This document shows positions 1 through 6,908 of a stretch of DNA of 9,097 nt, in pieces. Each line of letters begins with the position of its first letter. Within the stretch, counting starts at the first letter, position 1. A model generated the notes under the pieces. That model was not told the origin of the DNA and made no database searches. It worked only from the letters and a program-made list of their open reading frames with translations. A program made the position numbers and the translations under genes. This DNA is from Methylococcaceae bacterium (GTDB lineage Bacteria > Pseudomonadota > Gammaproteobacteria > Methylococcales > Methylomonadaceae), in assembly GCA_013140465.1 (NCBI GenBank), contig JABFST010000279.1:1-9097 (forward strand), in the 5' to 3' direction.

Positions 1-232
1 ACCATTCTGGCGCTGCTTTGCCATTGCTTGGCTGGGTAGGCTCCGATTCGTCCGGTGCTGGATTTTGCTTGCGTGGTGTTGTGGTGTCGGTTGGCTGGGC
101 TAGGGACTGCTGCGGTGGCGTTAGCAAAACAAAACCCAATAAAGGCGCGGCCAGCTGCTGTGCGGCTAGCGTTGGGTATAGTTGCAATGAACGCAACAAA
201 TCACCCCGGCTGACTTGACTACCGTGGCGCAT
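1..232 (-). CDS. N-terminal fragment of a fourth operon protein, function unknown
   Basis: An open frame begins with ATG at 232 and runs off the left edge after 77 codons. It starts MRHGSQVSRGDLLRSLQLYP. The first ~40 residues look helical and hydrophobic (LAAQQLAAPLLGFVLL). From about residue 40 the protein becomes a Pro/Gln/Thr/Ser-rich, probably disordered linker. The start codon directly follows the TAG stop of the MoxR-like gene with no intervening base, so translational coupling is likely and the protein should belong to the same system. In related operons the last gene often encodes a large effector or scaffold, such as a formylglycine-generating-enzyme-like (SUMF1), vWA or VMAP-type protein. 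No catalytic domain is visible here, so I assign none. The frame is supported by its exact junction and lack of stops. An opposite-strand ORF over the same bases is taken as a shadow. Confidence 0.7.
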   Translation of the reverse strand, partial: MRHGSQVSRGDLLRSLQLYPTLAAQQLAAPLLGFVLLTPPQQSLAQPTDTTTPRKQNPAPDESEPTQPSNGKAAPEW

Positions 233-1189
233 CTACATAGCCTTTTTCAGTACAAACTCGGCCAGTTTTTCCAGCAATTGTGTTTGCTGTTCGGTACGCG
301 CTTCGCCTTGGATGTTGGATGCTACCATCTCGTCCAAGGCTTGCAATAAATCCAGATATTCGGCTAAACCGGGTTTAATCAAGCCTTGTTTATCTGCCGC
401 CTGTCGGTCTGTTATTAATTGCCCGGCAGCTAGGCGTTTAATAGGGTTGCTGCATTGGCTATCTGTGTAGTGGACATTGGCGCGGGCTAACAGCCACTCT
501 TCATAATCGGTGTCGGCAACAGTCAAATGCAAAACCAAACAGCGGCGCATAAACGCGGGCGGCAGTTCCCGTTCATCGTTGGTGGTGATGATGACCAGCG
601 GTGCAGAATTGTCCGCATGGCGGACGCTGGTTTCCAGCAACGGCACTTCAAACCCCCGGTTGCCCAACACTTCCAATAAGCTATTGGGCAAGGACGGTTC
701 GGCTTTGTCGATTTCATCAATCAATAATACTGTGCCATTGGCCTGCACATGATCATCCACCGTTTGTGGCTTATACACTTTATGGCGGCACACCTGTTGG
801 TATTGCTTTAGCGCATCGCCCCAATCGAACGCCCACCATAATACGCCGGGGTTCAGGTAGTTTTTGGGATTGAGGTCATCGCCCTTAACACCCGCATGGG
901 CATCATTCAGCCGTGCGACCGGATCATAGCGCCAGAGCAAATCTTGGCCTTCGGTATTGATGTTAATGACTTCGGCAATAAATTGCCGTTGTAACTTAGC
1001 TGCCGCCGCCCGCGCCAAAAAGCTTTTGCCCATGCCCGGTTCGCCTTTCACCAACAGCGGCCGCCGTGTCGCCAGAGCCATTTCTAAAGCATAAGCGGAT
1101 TTTTCATCAAGCAGGTAGTTACTTTCTGGCCAAGAGCCTGAGGCTTTGAAATGGATGGTTTCGTTGGGGGTGAAGTGGGTTGGGGTCAT
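233..1189 (-). CDS. MoxR-like AAA+ ATPase of a trypsin/Trypco2 operon
   Basis: A 318-residue AAA+ ATPase of the MoxR class, about the usual length for that class. Walker A is GEPGMGKS at residues 49-56, Walker B is LLIDEIDK at 155-162, sensor-1 is TTND with Asn204, and Arg215/Arg216 in PAFMRRC are likely arginine-finger residues. A segment LLWRYDPVARLNDA (84-97) lies between the Walker motifs. MoxR proteins are ATP-driven chaperones that remodel partner proteins, often vWA-containing ones. Here the partner is likely the coupled protease or the downstream protein. The ATG overlaps the protease stop as ATGA (4 nt), and its own TAG stop abuts the next ATG. No signal peptide or membrane segment is seen, so it should be cytoplasmic. 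The ATPase assignment is firm. A role in a conflict or stress-sensing system is inferred from the neighbours. Confidence 0.93.
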   Translation of the reverse strand: MTPTHFTPNETIHFKASGSWPESNYLLDEKSAYALEMALATRRPLLVKGEPGMGKSFLARAAAAKLQRQFIAEVININTEGQDLLWRYDPVARLNDAHAGVKGDDLNPKNYLNPGVLWWAFDWGDALKQYQQVCRHKVYKPQTVDDHVQANGTVLLIDEIDKAEPSLPNSLLEVLGNRGFEVPLLETSVRHADNSAPLVIITTNDERELPPAFMRRCLVLHLTVADTDYEEWLLARANVHYTDSQCSNPIKRLAAGQLITDRQAADKQGLIKPGLAEYLDLLQALDEMVASNIQGEARTEQQTQLLEKLAEFVLKKAM

Positions 1190-2691
1190 GTGGCTAGGCT
1201 GTATTGTTTAATGATGCGGAAAAATTCAATGACTTGGGCGCATAATTTAGGCTCGGCTTTTGCTGATTCCGAACCGTAACGTACTATCGGCAAGTCGGAT
1301 AGATATTCATGCAATTGCCGACAAACTTCGTCATTGTGCAAAGGGTTATTTTGTTCGGCAGCGTGTTTAATAGGCACTTCAATACGGAATAATTGCGGAA
1401 ATTCACCTTGGCGGCGGGTTTTTATGGTTTCATTGAGGGACTCCAGCGCAAACTCATCCAGTTCATCCGACGGTTTTTGCCCATGCACCGAATCATGCAC
1501 TTTATTGATGGCAATATTAACCGCTTTTGCCAGCTCATGTGCATTCGCTTTAACATCCCAACCCACTTCACGATAGGTCATTTCGCCATCAATCGCGTAA
1601 CGCCCCCTGGCCGATTGGTTGACATCAAGACCGTCTTTAGGCTGATATTCTAAATCCGGTGTTAAACCATAACGTGCCGCCAGATAAATTTCCACCGCCA
1701 AACGTGTTCTTACCGGAAGTTGGTGGACATGCTGAACTGCGGCAATGTCTTCCGGCTTGGAAAAATAACCCAAGAAAAGCAGGAATAGTGTTTGTGCCTC
1801 GTCTTTAAGCTTATGTTCATTTTTCAACGCCGCTGCGACACTGTTACGGTATTGCTCTAGCAGACTTATCGGATCATTGTTTAATTTGCCTTCGATTGCT
1901 AGCCACAAATTCTCTGGCGTTTGCCCGACTCCACTTGAAATAAATTTTTTAGCAAGCTCTTGATAAAGTGTATTTTTTTCTATGAACTGCAACTGTTTTA
2001 TTATGCGTTGGGGCAGCCCCGCCAAATATTGCTTATGCTGTTCGTCTGCGTTGTTAAGACCTAACGCTTTTCTAAATTCGGGAAGCCCCATCAAATACGG
2101 GATGGAAACGCCGATCAACTGCTTTTGCATCCATTGGTTGTGCTCGGTGATGACAGCCTGAAGTTTTTTTGTTTTGATGCAAAAGACTGGTGCACCAGAC
2201 ATGCCGCCCCAGCCATTATCAATGTTTTTTGCTTTTAATATTTCTTTCTCGATGGTGTCATCCAACGTTAGGCGAATTTGCGGTTTTTCTTGATCAACAC
2301 CAAATTTTCCCGTTGCGTCTTGTGCCAAAAAACCATTTACTTTAGGAAAACCCAGTGTTTCCCAAGGATTCCTAGAGCCAATTTTTTCTTCTTCCAGAAT
2401 GTTTGGGGTAACAATTTCTGCTATCGCCTCCGGCAAAGGGCAACAAAAAAGCACCACATCAAGTAGCTGGCCACCATCAAACAAGCAGGTAATATTCTCA
2501 GGCGCAATGTCCCGCGTTTCGTCAAAATCCTGCCACTCAACAGTTATCGGTTTAGCTTTATCCCTTTCTTCAAACTCAATGACATGGCGGGCGGTCAACA
2601 ACAGGTTGGCAGCCACTGGGTAGGCTGTCCCTGTTCTTTCATTATTGTCTGTCCGTGGCGTGATGATTTTGGCAACCAGCTTGGCATCCAT
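1186..2691 (-). CDS. trypsin-like serine protease with long uncharacterised C-terminal region
   Basis: A 501-residue protein with no signal peptide, probably cytoplasmic. Residues ~1-205 form a chymotrypsin-fold protease. His36 lies in LLTARHV, Asp78 in QLLDVVLF, and Ser165 in GWGGMSGAPVF, so the triad and GxSGxP motif are intact. Residues ~215-501 match no domain I recognise. They are mostly helical and include HQLPVRTRLAVEIYLAARYG and a later FRIEVPIKHAAEQNNPL. This half may be an effector-associated or sensor region. The gene starts inside the Trypco2 stop (TAATG, 1-nt overlap) and ends in a 4-nt overlap with the MoxR-like gene, so the three products are probably made in fixed ratio. Cytoplasmic trypsin domains next to Trypco and MoxR genes are typical of predicted bacterial conflict systems, where proteolysis would be switched by the ATPase. 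The substrate is unknown. Confidence 0.88.
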   Translation of the reverse strand: MDAKLVAKIITPRTDNNERTGTAYPVAANLLLTARHVIEFEERDKAKPITVEWQDFDETRDIAPENITCLFDGGQLLDVVLFCCPLPEAIAEIVTPNILEEEKIGSRNPWETLGFPKVNGFLAQDATGKFGVDQEKPQIRLTLDDTIEKEILKAKNIDNGWGGMSGAPVFCIKTKKLQAVITEHNQWMQKQLIGVSIPYLMGLPEFRKALGLNNADEQHKQYLAGLPQRIIKQLQFIEKNTLYQELAKKFISSGVGQTPENLWLAIEGKLNNDPISLLEQYRNSVAAALKNEHKLKDEAQTLFLLFLGYFSKPEDIAAVQHVHQLPVRTRLAVEIYLAARYGLTPDLEYQPKDGLDVNQSARGRYAIDGEMTYREVGWDVKANAHELAKAVNIAINKVHDSVHGQKPSDELDEFALESLNETIKTRRQGEFPQLFRIEVPIKHAAEQNNPLHNDEVCRQLHEYLSDLPIVRYGSESAKAEPKLCAQVIEFFRIIKQYSLAT

Positions 2692-3059
2692 TAGCCATCA
2701 CCACCTAATTGGTTAGCTGGAGTTTTTGGGGATTGCTTGCCATCTCCCCCCACTTTCACTTTCCCAGCTTCACCCGTTTCCATATTAGGGTTTTCCTCAT
2801 CCACTGGTTGCATACTAAGCTTGATTTTATGTATGGTGGCATTTTTATATTCAGCGCTCGCTTTCGCATCAACATCAAATACAAAAAACTTAATTTTTCC
2901 ACCCGCTTCGGCACTACCTACATATTCAATTGCGGTTTCAAACTCAATATCGACGCTGTTGACATTGAAGCGGATAGCCTCGCCCTCCCCTGTTTGCTTT
3001 GCCTGATACAACTCTTCGCGTAGCGCTTTGATCACTTCTGCCAATTCAAGTTTTTTCAT
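2691..3059 (-). CDS. trypsin-co-occurring domain 2 (Trypco2-like) protein
   Basis: A 122-residue protein. Residues 1-84 fit the Trypco2 family pattern as I remember it. An N-terminal helix LELAEVIKALREELYQAKQTGEGE leads into alternating beta strands (IRFNVNSVDIEFETAIEY, then GKIKFFVFDVDAKA and HKIKLSMQP). The family occurs next to trypsin-like proteases in predicted conflict operons and is thought to act as an adaptor or sensor. Its biochemistry is not established. Residues 85-122 form a Gly/Pro/Lys-rich low-complexity tail ending GGDG. This is the first gene of the operon. Only a weak Shine-Dalgarno (GGA about 10 nt before ATG) is visible. A TATAAA box at 3126-3121 is a possible -10, but I see no convincing -35. 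Its stop overlaps the protease start by one base. Confidence 0.78.
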   Translation of the reverse strand: MKKLELAEVIKALREELYQAKQTGEGEAIRFNVNSVDIEFETAIEYVGSAEAGGKIKFFVFDVDAKASAEYKNATIHKIKLSMQPVDEENPNMETGEAGKVKVGGDGKQSPKTPANQLGGDG

Positions 3060-3165
3060 TAGTTGATATTCCGTCAGTTAAATTAAAATCCCCCATTACA
3101 GGAAAAAGTTCCGCTAGGATTTTATATGCGGGTGAAGATATTTACTAGTAGGATTTCCACCCCCG

Positions 3166-3384
3166 TTACCCACCCTCACTAAGCCGCAACCCCACCCGGC
3201 CAAAAACCACCGCCGTGGGCAAACGGTTTTTACCAAAACAGGACATGCGGTCAAAATCTTCGCGGGCGATGGGGATAAATTGGCAATCGATCTCACTTTG
3301 CCGTTTGTCGTCGGGGTCGGAGTCGTGTATGGAAAAACGGGGTTGGGCTTTACAATTTACACTCTTATTACTACAAATGGATTG
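3166..3384 (-). pseudogene. possible 3' remnant of a gene truncated beside an inverted repeat
   Basis: This 72-codon stretch is open on the minus strand between a TGA at 3387-3385 and a TAA at 3168-3166. It has no ATG until near its end (3246). The predicted product looks protein-like, including SEIDCQFIPIAREDFDRM and then FGKNRLPTAVVFGRVGLRL, and the codons look better than in the competing frames over the same bases. The frame closes just left of the inverted repeat at 3391-3501, as if that element had replaced the 5' part of a gene reading into the Trypco2 operon. I do not recognise the family. It could be a chance open frame. The rest of 3060-3165 shows only AT-rich leader sequence. Confidence 0.35.
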
Positions 3385-3390
3385 TCATCG

Positions 3391-3501
3391 TTCCCATGTT
3401 CTGCGCTCATCGTTATACACAAGTGTCTAAAAGCCCGTCATTCCGAGGCATGAAGGGCTACTTGAATACTTGTGGTAAACCAAGAGCGCAGAGTGTGGGG
3501 A
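3391..3501. repeat. 111-bp imperfect inverted repeat, MITE- or REP-like
   Basis: The left arm (3391-3436) and right arm (3455-3501) are inverted copies matching at about 33 of 46 positions. The best block is CTGCGCTC near the outside, and another is CACAAGT further in. The 18-base centre contains GTCATTCC. The motifs TACACAAGT and AGCCCGTCATTCCG, in that order, also occur at the ends of the 270-bp element at 5911-6180, so the two elements are probably related. No ORF is inside. The element lies between the hppA stop and the conflict operon and could fold into a long RNA hairpin that limits read-through. Confidence 0.7.
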
Positions 3502-3519
3502 CTATATAACAGTTCTCCG

Positions 3520-3534
3520 GAAAAGCCACTTTTC
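3520..3534. other. short perfect hairpin downstream of hppA
   Basis: GAAAAG, then a 3-base loop, then CTTTTC gives a 6-bp stem about 55 bases past the hppA stop. No U-tract follows on the minus strand, so it is at best a weak transcript 3'-end structure. Otherwise 3502-3590 shows nothing recognisable. Confidence 0.3.
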
Positions 3535-3590
3535 GCTGACGCTCAAAGCAGCTTATTCCAGCCTAAGCAACTACACGCAAATAACCAAAC

Positions 3591-5729
3591 TTAGAAGCTA
3601 AACCACCCCGAACCAAACGAGGTTGCAAACACTAAGCTGACGATAGTCATCAGTTTAATCAAGATGTTTAAGGACGGCCCACTGGTGTCTTTAAACGGAT
3701 CACCTACAGTGTCGCCTACGACTGCCGCTTTGTGCGCATCAGAGCCTTTGCCGCCAAATTGTCCGGTTTCTATCCATTTTTTGGCGTTGTCCCATGCACC
3801 ACCTGCGTTTGCCATCATTACCGCCAACAAAAAGCCTGATGACATGGTGCCGACCAACAAGCCCGCCAAGGCTTCTTTGCCCAACACAAAACCGACCACT
3901 AAAGGCACAACCACCGCCAACGAGCCGGGTACTATCATTTCGCGCAATGCGCTTTCGGTGCTGATGGCGATACAGGTTTTGTAGTCGGGTTCGCCTGTGC
4001 CTTCCATCAAACCGGGGATTACATTGAACTGGCGGCGCACTTCAAATACGATTTCGTGGGCGGCTTTACCGACTGCCATCATGGTTAGGGCTGAAAACAA
4101 ATATGGCATCATCGCGCCGATTAAAATACCCGGCAACATGGTTGGCCCCAAGATATTGAGGTTGTCGATTTTTGCCGCTGTCACATACGCCGCCAATAAC
4201 GCCAACGCGGTCAAGATGGCGGAACCAATCGCAAAGCCTTTGCCTGTTGCTGCTGTAGTGTTGCCCAAGCTATCGAGGGCATCGGTGCGTTGTCTGACTT
4301 CGCTGGACAAATGGCTCATTTCGGCAATCCCGCCCGCATTATCGGCGACCGGGCCGTAAGCGTCGGTAGCTAAGGTTACGCCTAAGGTGCTTAACATGCC
4401 CACGCCCGCAACTGCCACGGCATACAGGCCAGCGGCGATAGTGCCATCGGCTTTAAAGCCTAACCATATACTCAGCAAGATGGCGACGGCAACAATCAGC
4501 ACGGGCAATACCGTACTCATCATACCGACTGCCAACCCTTGGATAATGGTAGTTGCCGCGCCTGTTTGGGTGGCATCGGCGATGCCTAGCGTGGGTTTTT
4601 CGGTATACGAGGTGTAGTATTCGGTGGCATAGGCGATGCCGTTACCCGCAATCAAGCCCACTAGAATGACTAACCAATAGTTAATGCTCACGCCAGAGGC
4701 AATCACGGTCAGTAAGGTCAAACCCAACACCACAACCGACGCGCCCCATACCGAACGGCGCAAAGCCGTCAATAAATCTTCTAGGCTAGCATCTTCGTTA
4801 ATTTTCGCCACTTGCTTACGCAAGAACAACACCGCACGCCCTAAGGCTGTGCTATCGGAAAAAGTGCTGGCTTTGGTGACATCTTGCTCTTCGCCGATGA
4901 CCATATAAATGCCGAACAAGCTGGAGATAACCCCCACCGCCGCGACCAAAAAGGGCAAGCCAATAAACGCAGCGGCTGTTTGTGGTGTGCCTAAGGCCGC
5001 GCCTAAAGTGGCAGCGGCGATGATCGAGCCGCTATAGCTTTCAAACAAATCCGCGCCCATGCCCGCGACATCGCCAACGTTATCGCCGACATTATCGGCA
5101 ATCACCGCTGGATTGCGCGGGTCGTCTTCGGGGATACCTTTTTCGACTTTGCCGACCAAATCCGCGCCTACGTCTGCGGCTTTGGTGTATATGCCGCCAC
5201 CGACGCGGGCAAACAAGGCGATGCTGCTGGCACCAAAACCAAAGCCCGTGATGTAGGTGAGCTGAGCAGGATTGCCGTTAAACACCAAGTACAAGACCGT
5301 CATGCCGATCAGGCTGAAACTGACCACCGCCATGCCCATAATCGCACCGCTGCCAAACGCCACGCGTAAGCCTTCATGCAAGCCACGGCTGGCAGCGGCT
5401 GCGGTGCGCACATTGGCACGCACGGCAACATACATGCCCAAATATCCCGCCCCAGCGGAAGCAATTGCGCCGACCACGAAACAAAAAGCGGTTTGCCATT
5501 GTAAAAACCAACTGATGATGGTGGCGACTATAACGACAAAAATGCCAATCACGCGGTATTCGCGGGATAAAAACGCCGATGCGCCTTCTTGAATGGCGGC
5601 GGCAATTTTGCGCATTGCCGGATTGCCTTGGTCATAACTTAATACCCGCCGTGTTTGCCAAAGCACAAACCCGACCCCGGTGATGCCCATCAATAATGCG
5701 ATAATGACTGATGCTGTTGCTTGAAACAT
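3591..5729 (-). CDS. hppA: K+-dependent membrane-bound ion-translocating pyrophosphatase
   Basis: A complete 712-residue inner-membrane pyrophosphatase that hydrolyses PPi and pumps H+ or Na+. The family usually has about 16 membrane helices, and the hydrophobic segments here fit that. The active-site loops are intact: GADLVGKVE (188-196), DDPRN (202-206), DNVGDNVGD (212-220), [15 protein letters not shown] (456-470) and [19 protein letters not shown] (672-690). The [10 protein letters not shown] stretch carries Ala493 and Gly496 where K+-independent enzymes have Lys and Thr, so it belongs to the K+-dependent group. Glu230 in LFESY occupies the position used by Na+-pumping members, but some H+ pumps share it, so the ion is not settled. 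ATG at 5729 follows an AGGGGAG Shine-Dalgarno (5741-5735) with 5 nt spacing. It appears monocistronic. The pump would recover energy from biosynthetic PPi. Confidence 0.97.
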   Translation of the reverse strand: MFQATASVIIALLMGITGVGFVLWQTRRVLSYDQGNPAMRKIAAAIQEGASAFLSREYRVIGIFVVIVATIISWFLQWQTAFCFVVGAIASAGAGYLGMYVAVRANVRTAAAASRGLHEGLRVAFGSGAIMGMAVVSFSLIGMTVLYLVFNGNPAQLTYITGFGFGASSIALFARVGGGIYTKAADVGADLVGKVEKGIPEDDPRNPAVIADNVGDNVGDVAGMGADLFESYSGSIIAAATLGAALGTPQTAAAFIGLPFLVAAVGVISSLFGIYMVIGEEQDVTKASTFSDSTALGRAVLFLRKQVAKINEDASLEDLLTALRRSVWGASVVVLGLTLLTVIASGVSINYWLVILVGLIAGNGIAYATEYYTSYTEKPTLGIADATQTGAATTIIQGLAVGMMSTVLPVLIVAVAILLSIWLGFKADGTIAAGLYAVAVAGVGMLSTLGVTLATDAYGPVADNAGGIAEMSHLSSEVRQRTDALDSLGNTTAATGKGFAIGSAILTALALLAAYVTAAKIDNLNILGPTMLPGILIGAMMPYLFSALTMMAVGKAAHEIVFEVRRQFNVIPGLMEGTGEPDYKTCIAISTESALREMIVPGSLAVVVPLVVGFVLGKEALAGLLVGTMSSGFLLAVMMANAGGAWDNAKKWIETGQFGGKGSDAHKAAVVGDTVGDPFKDTSGPSLNILIKLMTIVSLVFATSFGSGWFSF

Positions 5730-5815
5730 AGATACTCCCCTATACCTTTACTATAAACGGCTAATGCCAGTAGGTTTTATTATTGTTGTTATGCTTGGTA
5801 AAGTGGTTTTGTTTT

Positions 5816-5829
5816 CACCTCCTTAGGTG
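5816..5829 (-). promoter_or_regulatory. orphan Shine-Dalgarno-like hairpin in the hppA leader
   Basis: On the minus strand CACCT-AAGG-AGGTG forms a 5-bp hairpin containing a near-perfect anti-16S sequence (AAGGAGGTG). It lies about 87 nt before the hppA ATG, and no start codon follows at normal spacing. It could be a ribosome standby site, an RNA switch or chance. No clear promoter was found in 5742-5890. Confidence 0.25.
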
Positions 5830-5837
5830 TGCGGATG

Positions 5838-5857
5838 CGTAAGGCTTATGCCCTAAA
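5838..5857. repeat. short interspersed repeat, copy A
   Basis: GCGTAAGGCTTATGCCCTAA and the following base resemble 8433-8447. GGCTTATGCCCTAAA here and GGCTATTGCCCTAAA there differ at two bases. It resembles widely dispersed bacterial intergenic repeats of the GCGTAAGGCTTATGCC type. Its function is unknown. Confidence 0.35.
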
Positions 5858-5901
5858 CCGTAGGCGTAGTTTGACTTTAATATAGAAATCCCCTCTCCCT
5901 G

Positions 5902-6195
5902 CCCTCTCCCCATAGGTATCTACACAAGTTTGAGTAAGTTATAAAAGCACCGTCATACTGGCATGGATGCCAGACAAATCCGCTGGGAGCGGATTTGCAT
6001 TAACCCGTTAGGGTGCAGGGCAGGATAGCCCTGCATGAATCCAGTCACATGGATGTGAATGTTCACTATGTCGGCAATGCTAAATCAAGCACTTACAGCT
6101 TACCGTAGCAACCGTCCGTGGCACTGGATTCCGGCATCCATGCCGGAATGACGGGCTAATGACTTGTGTAGATACTTATGCCCTGAGGGAGAGGG
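5902..6195. repeat. palindromic repeat split by the 270-bp element
   Basis: CCCTCTCCC at 5902-5910 and TGAGGGAGAGGG at 6184-6195 are the two parts of the 21-bp palindrome found intact at 7492-7512. They are separated by the element at 5911-6180 plus an extra CCC at 6181-6183. Removing the element and one CCC restores the palindrome exactly. A further CCCTCTCCCT half-copy sits just to the left at 5891-5900. Confidence 0.75.
5911..6180. mobile_element. 270-bp MITE-like element with terminal inverted repeats
   Basis: The ends 5911-5929 and 6162-6180 are inverted copies matching at 18 of 19 bases (CATAGGTATCTACACAAGT on the left). A second inverted pair just inside, 5950-5974 and 6130-6154, matches at 22 of 25 bases around CCGTCAT and GGCATGGATGCC. 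The interior holds perfect hairpins: a 10-bp stem at 5975-5997 and an 8-bp stem at 6014-6035. There is also a 5-bp stem at 6046-6057. There is no ORF, so any movement would need a transposase supplied elsewhere. It is flanked by CCC on both sides, consistent with a 3-bp target duplication. Its place in the hppA upstream region means it could affect that promoter. Confidence 0.75.
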
Positions 6196-6224
6196 TAATT
6201 AGCTCTTGGTAACAAACCACCCAG

Positions 6225-6245
6225 CCCTCTCCCTGAGGGACACGG
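6225..6245. repeat. CCCTCTCCC palindromic repeat, degenerate copy
   Basis: It matches the intact copy at 7492-7512 at 19 of 21 bases; the right arm reads GGGACACGG instead of GGGAGAGGG. It lies 29 bases beyond the split copy. The rest of 6196-6374 has no supported gene. Confidence 0.7.
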
Positions 6246-6346
6246 TACCCGCCTAAAAACTTCAGGCTGTTACAATCAGGTAAGGCGATAAAGTGGATGT
6301 TTTGACTAGCCCAAAAACATTGTAAACCAATACCAAGGCGAATCAT

Positions 6347-6363
6347 GCGGTTTTTAAAACCGC
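6347..6363. terminator. perfect GC/AT hairpin beyond the coiled-coil gene
   Basis: GCGGTTTTTAAAACCGC is a 17-nt perfect palindrome starting 11 bases after the stop of the gene ending at 6375. It could end that transcript. It lacks a U-run after the stem on the minus strand, so intrinsic termination would be weak. Confidence 0.35.
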
Positions 6364-6374
6364 CCGCCAAAAAC

Positions 6375-6908
6375 TTAAACGTGTTGGATTAAATGCAGGG
6401 TTTTTTCAGGCAGATGTTCAGACGTTGCGCCTTCTTTATGCAAACGGGCATCTTCATGTACCGTGGTCATAAATTGGATCAGCCGCAATTCATGCCGCAT
6501 TTTTTGCTCTACCGTGTCCGCTTCCCACATTTCATTCAATAACTGTTTGGCGTGGTGGTGGATGGTAAAGGCAACGGCTTCGGGTAGGTGGGTATAGCTG
6601 GATTTGATGGTGTGCTTGAGTTGTTCTAAAGATGCCAAGTATTGCTGATAATCTTTTAAGTCTTGCTTGCACTTGGTTTTAAACATCGCCAATTCGGTGG
6701 CATTTTGGGTGCGCAACAAGCTGATTTGATGCGCCAACTGCACGCTTTTTAGCTGTAGCTCGGCCTCTAGGCTTTTCGCCGCCAATGCTTGGGCTTGCTT
6801 AAGCTGCGCGTGTTGCGCTTGGTTGTCGCTAAGCCAGCGCAAATGCGTTTCTTTAAGCCCATGAAAGAGTTTGAGCAAAGCCAACAAGCGGGGTTTAGGA
6901 GTGGTCAT
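6375..6908 (-). CDS. coiled-coil protein of unknown function
   Basis: A 177-residue soluble protein I do not recognise. Residues ~20-100 are rich in Gln, Ala, Leu and Lys with heptad-like spacing (NQAQHAQLKQAQALAAKSLE and onward), so a long coiled coil is likely. Residues ~105-150 are helical with a His-rich patch (IHHHAKQLLNEMW). No signal peptide, membrane segment or catalytic motif is seen. Its ATG lies 14 nt inside the 3' end of the upstream membrane-protein gene and has no good Shine-Dalgarno, so it is probably translated by coupling to that gene. The two products may form a membrane-tethered complex, which is inference from overlap and shared helical character. The coding call is good and the function is unknown. 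Confidence 0.75.
   Translation of the reverse strand: MTTPKPRLLALLKLFHGLKETHLRWLSDNQAQHAQLKQAQALAAKSLEAELQLKSVQLAHQISLLRTQNATELAMFKTKCKQDLKDYQQYLASLEQLKHTIKSSYTHLPEAVAFTIHHHAKQLLNEMWEADTVEQKMRHELRLIQFMTTVHEDARLHKEGATSEHLPEKTLHLIQHV

Noticed and set aside
18..218. 66-residue plus-strand ORF at the left edge
   Set aside because: It is antisense to the partial minus-strand gene whose ATG abuts the MoxR-like stop, and it has no recognisable features.
3114..3430. 60-residue minus ORF and 71-residue plus ORF upstream of the operon
   Set aside because: Both overlap the better-looking minus frame at 3166-3384; the plus ORF also enters the inverted repeat.
3664..5592. Several long plus-strand ORFs opposite hppA
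   Set aside because: They are antisense shadows of a clearly coding gene with intact active-site motifs.
5891..6245. Possible CRISPR array from repeated CCCTCTCCC motifs
   Set aside because: Copies are palindromic, irregularly spaced and separated by a mobile element; there are no uniform spacers or cas genes.
6176..6370. 64-residue minus-strand ORF after the coiled-coil gene
   Set aside because: It reads through two palindromic repeat copies, a terminator-like hairpin and the element end, so it is a chance frame.
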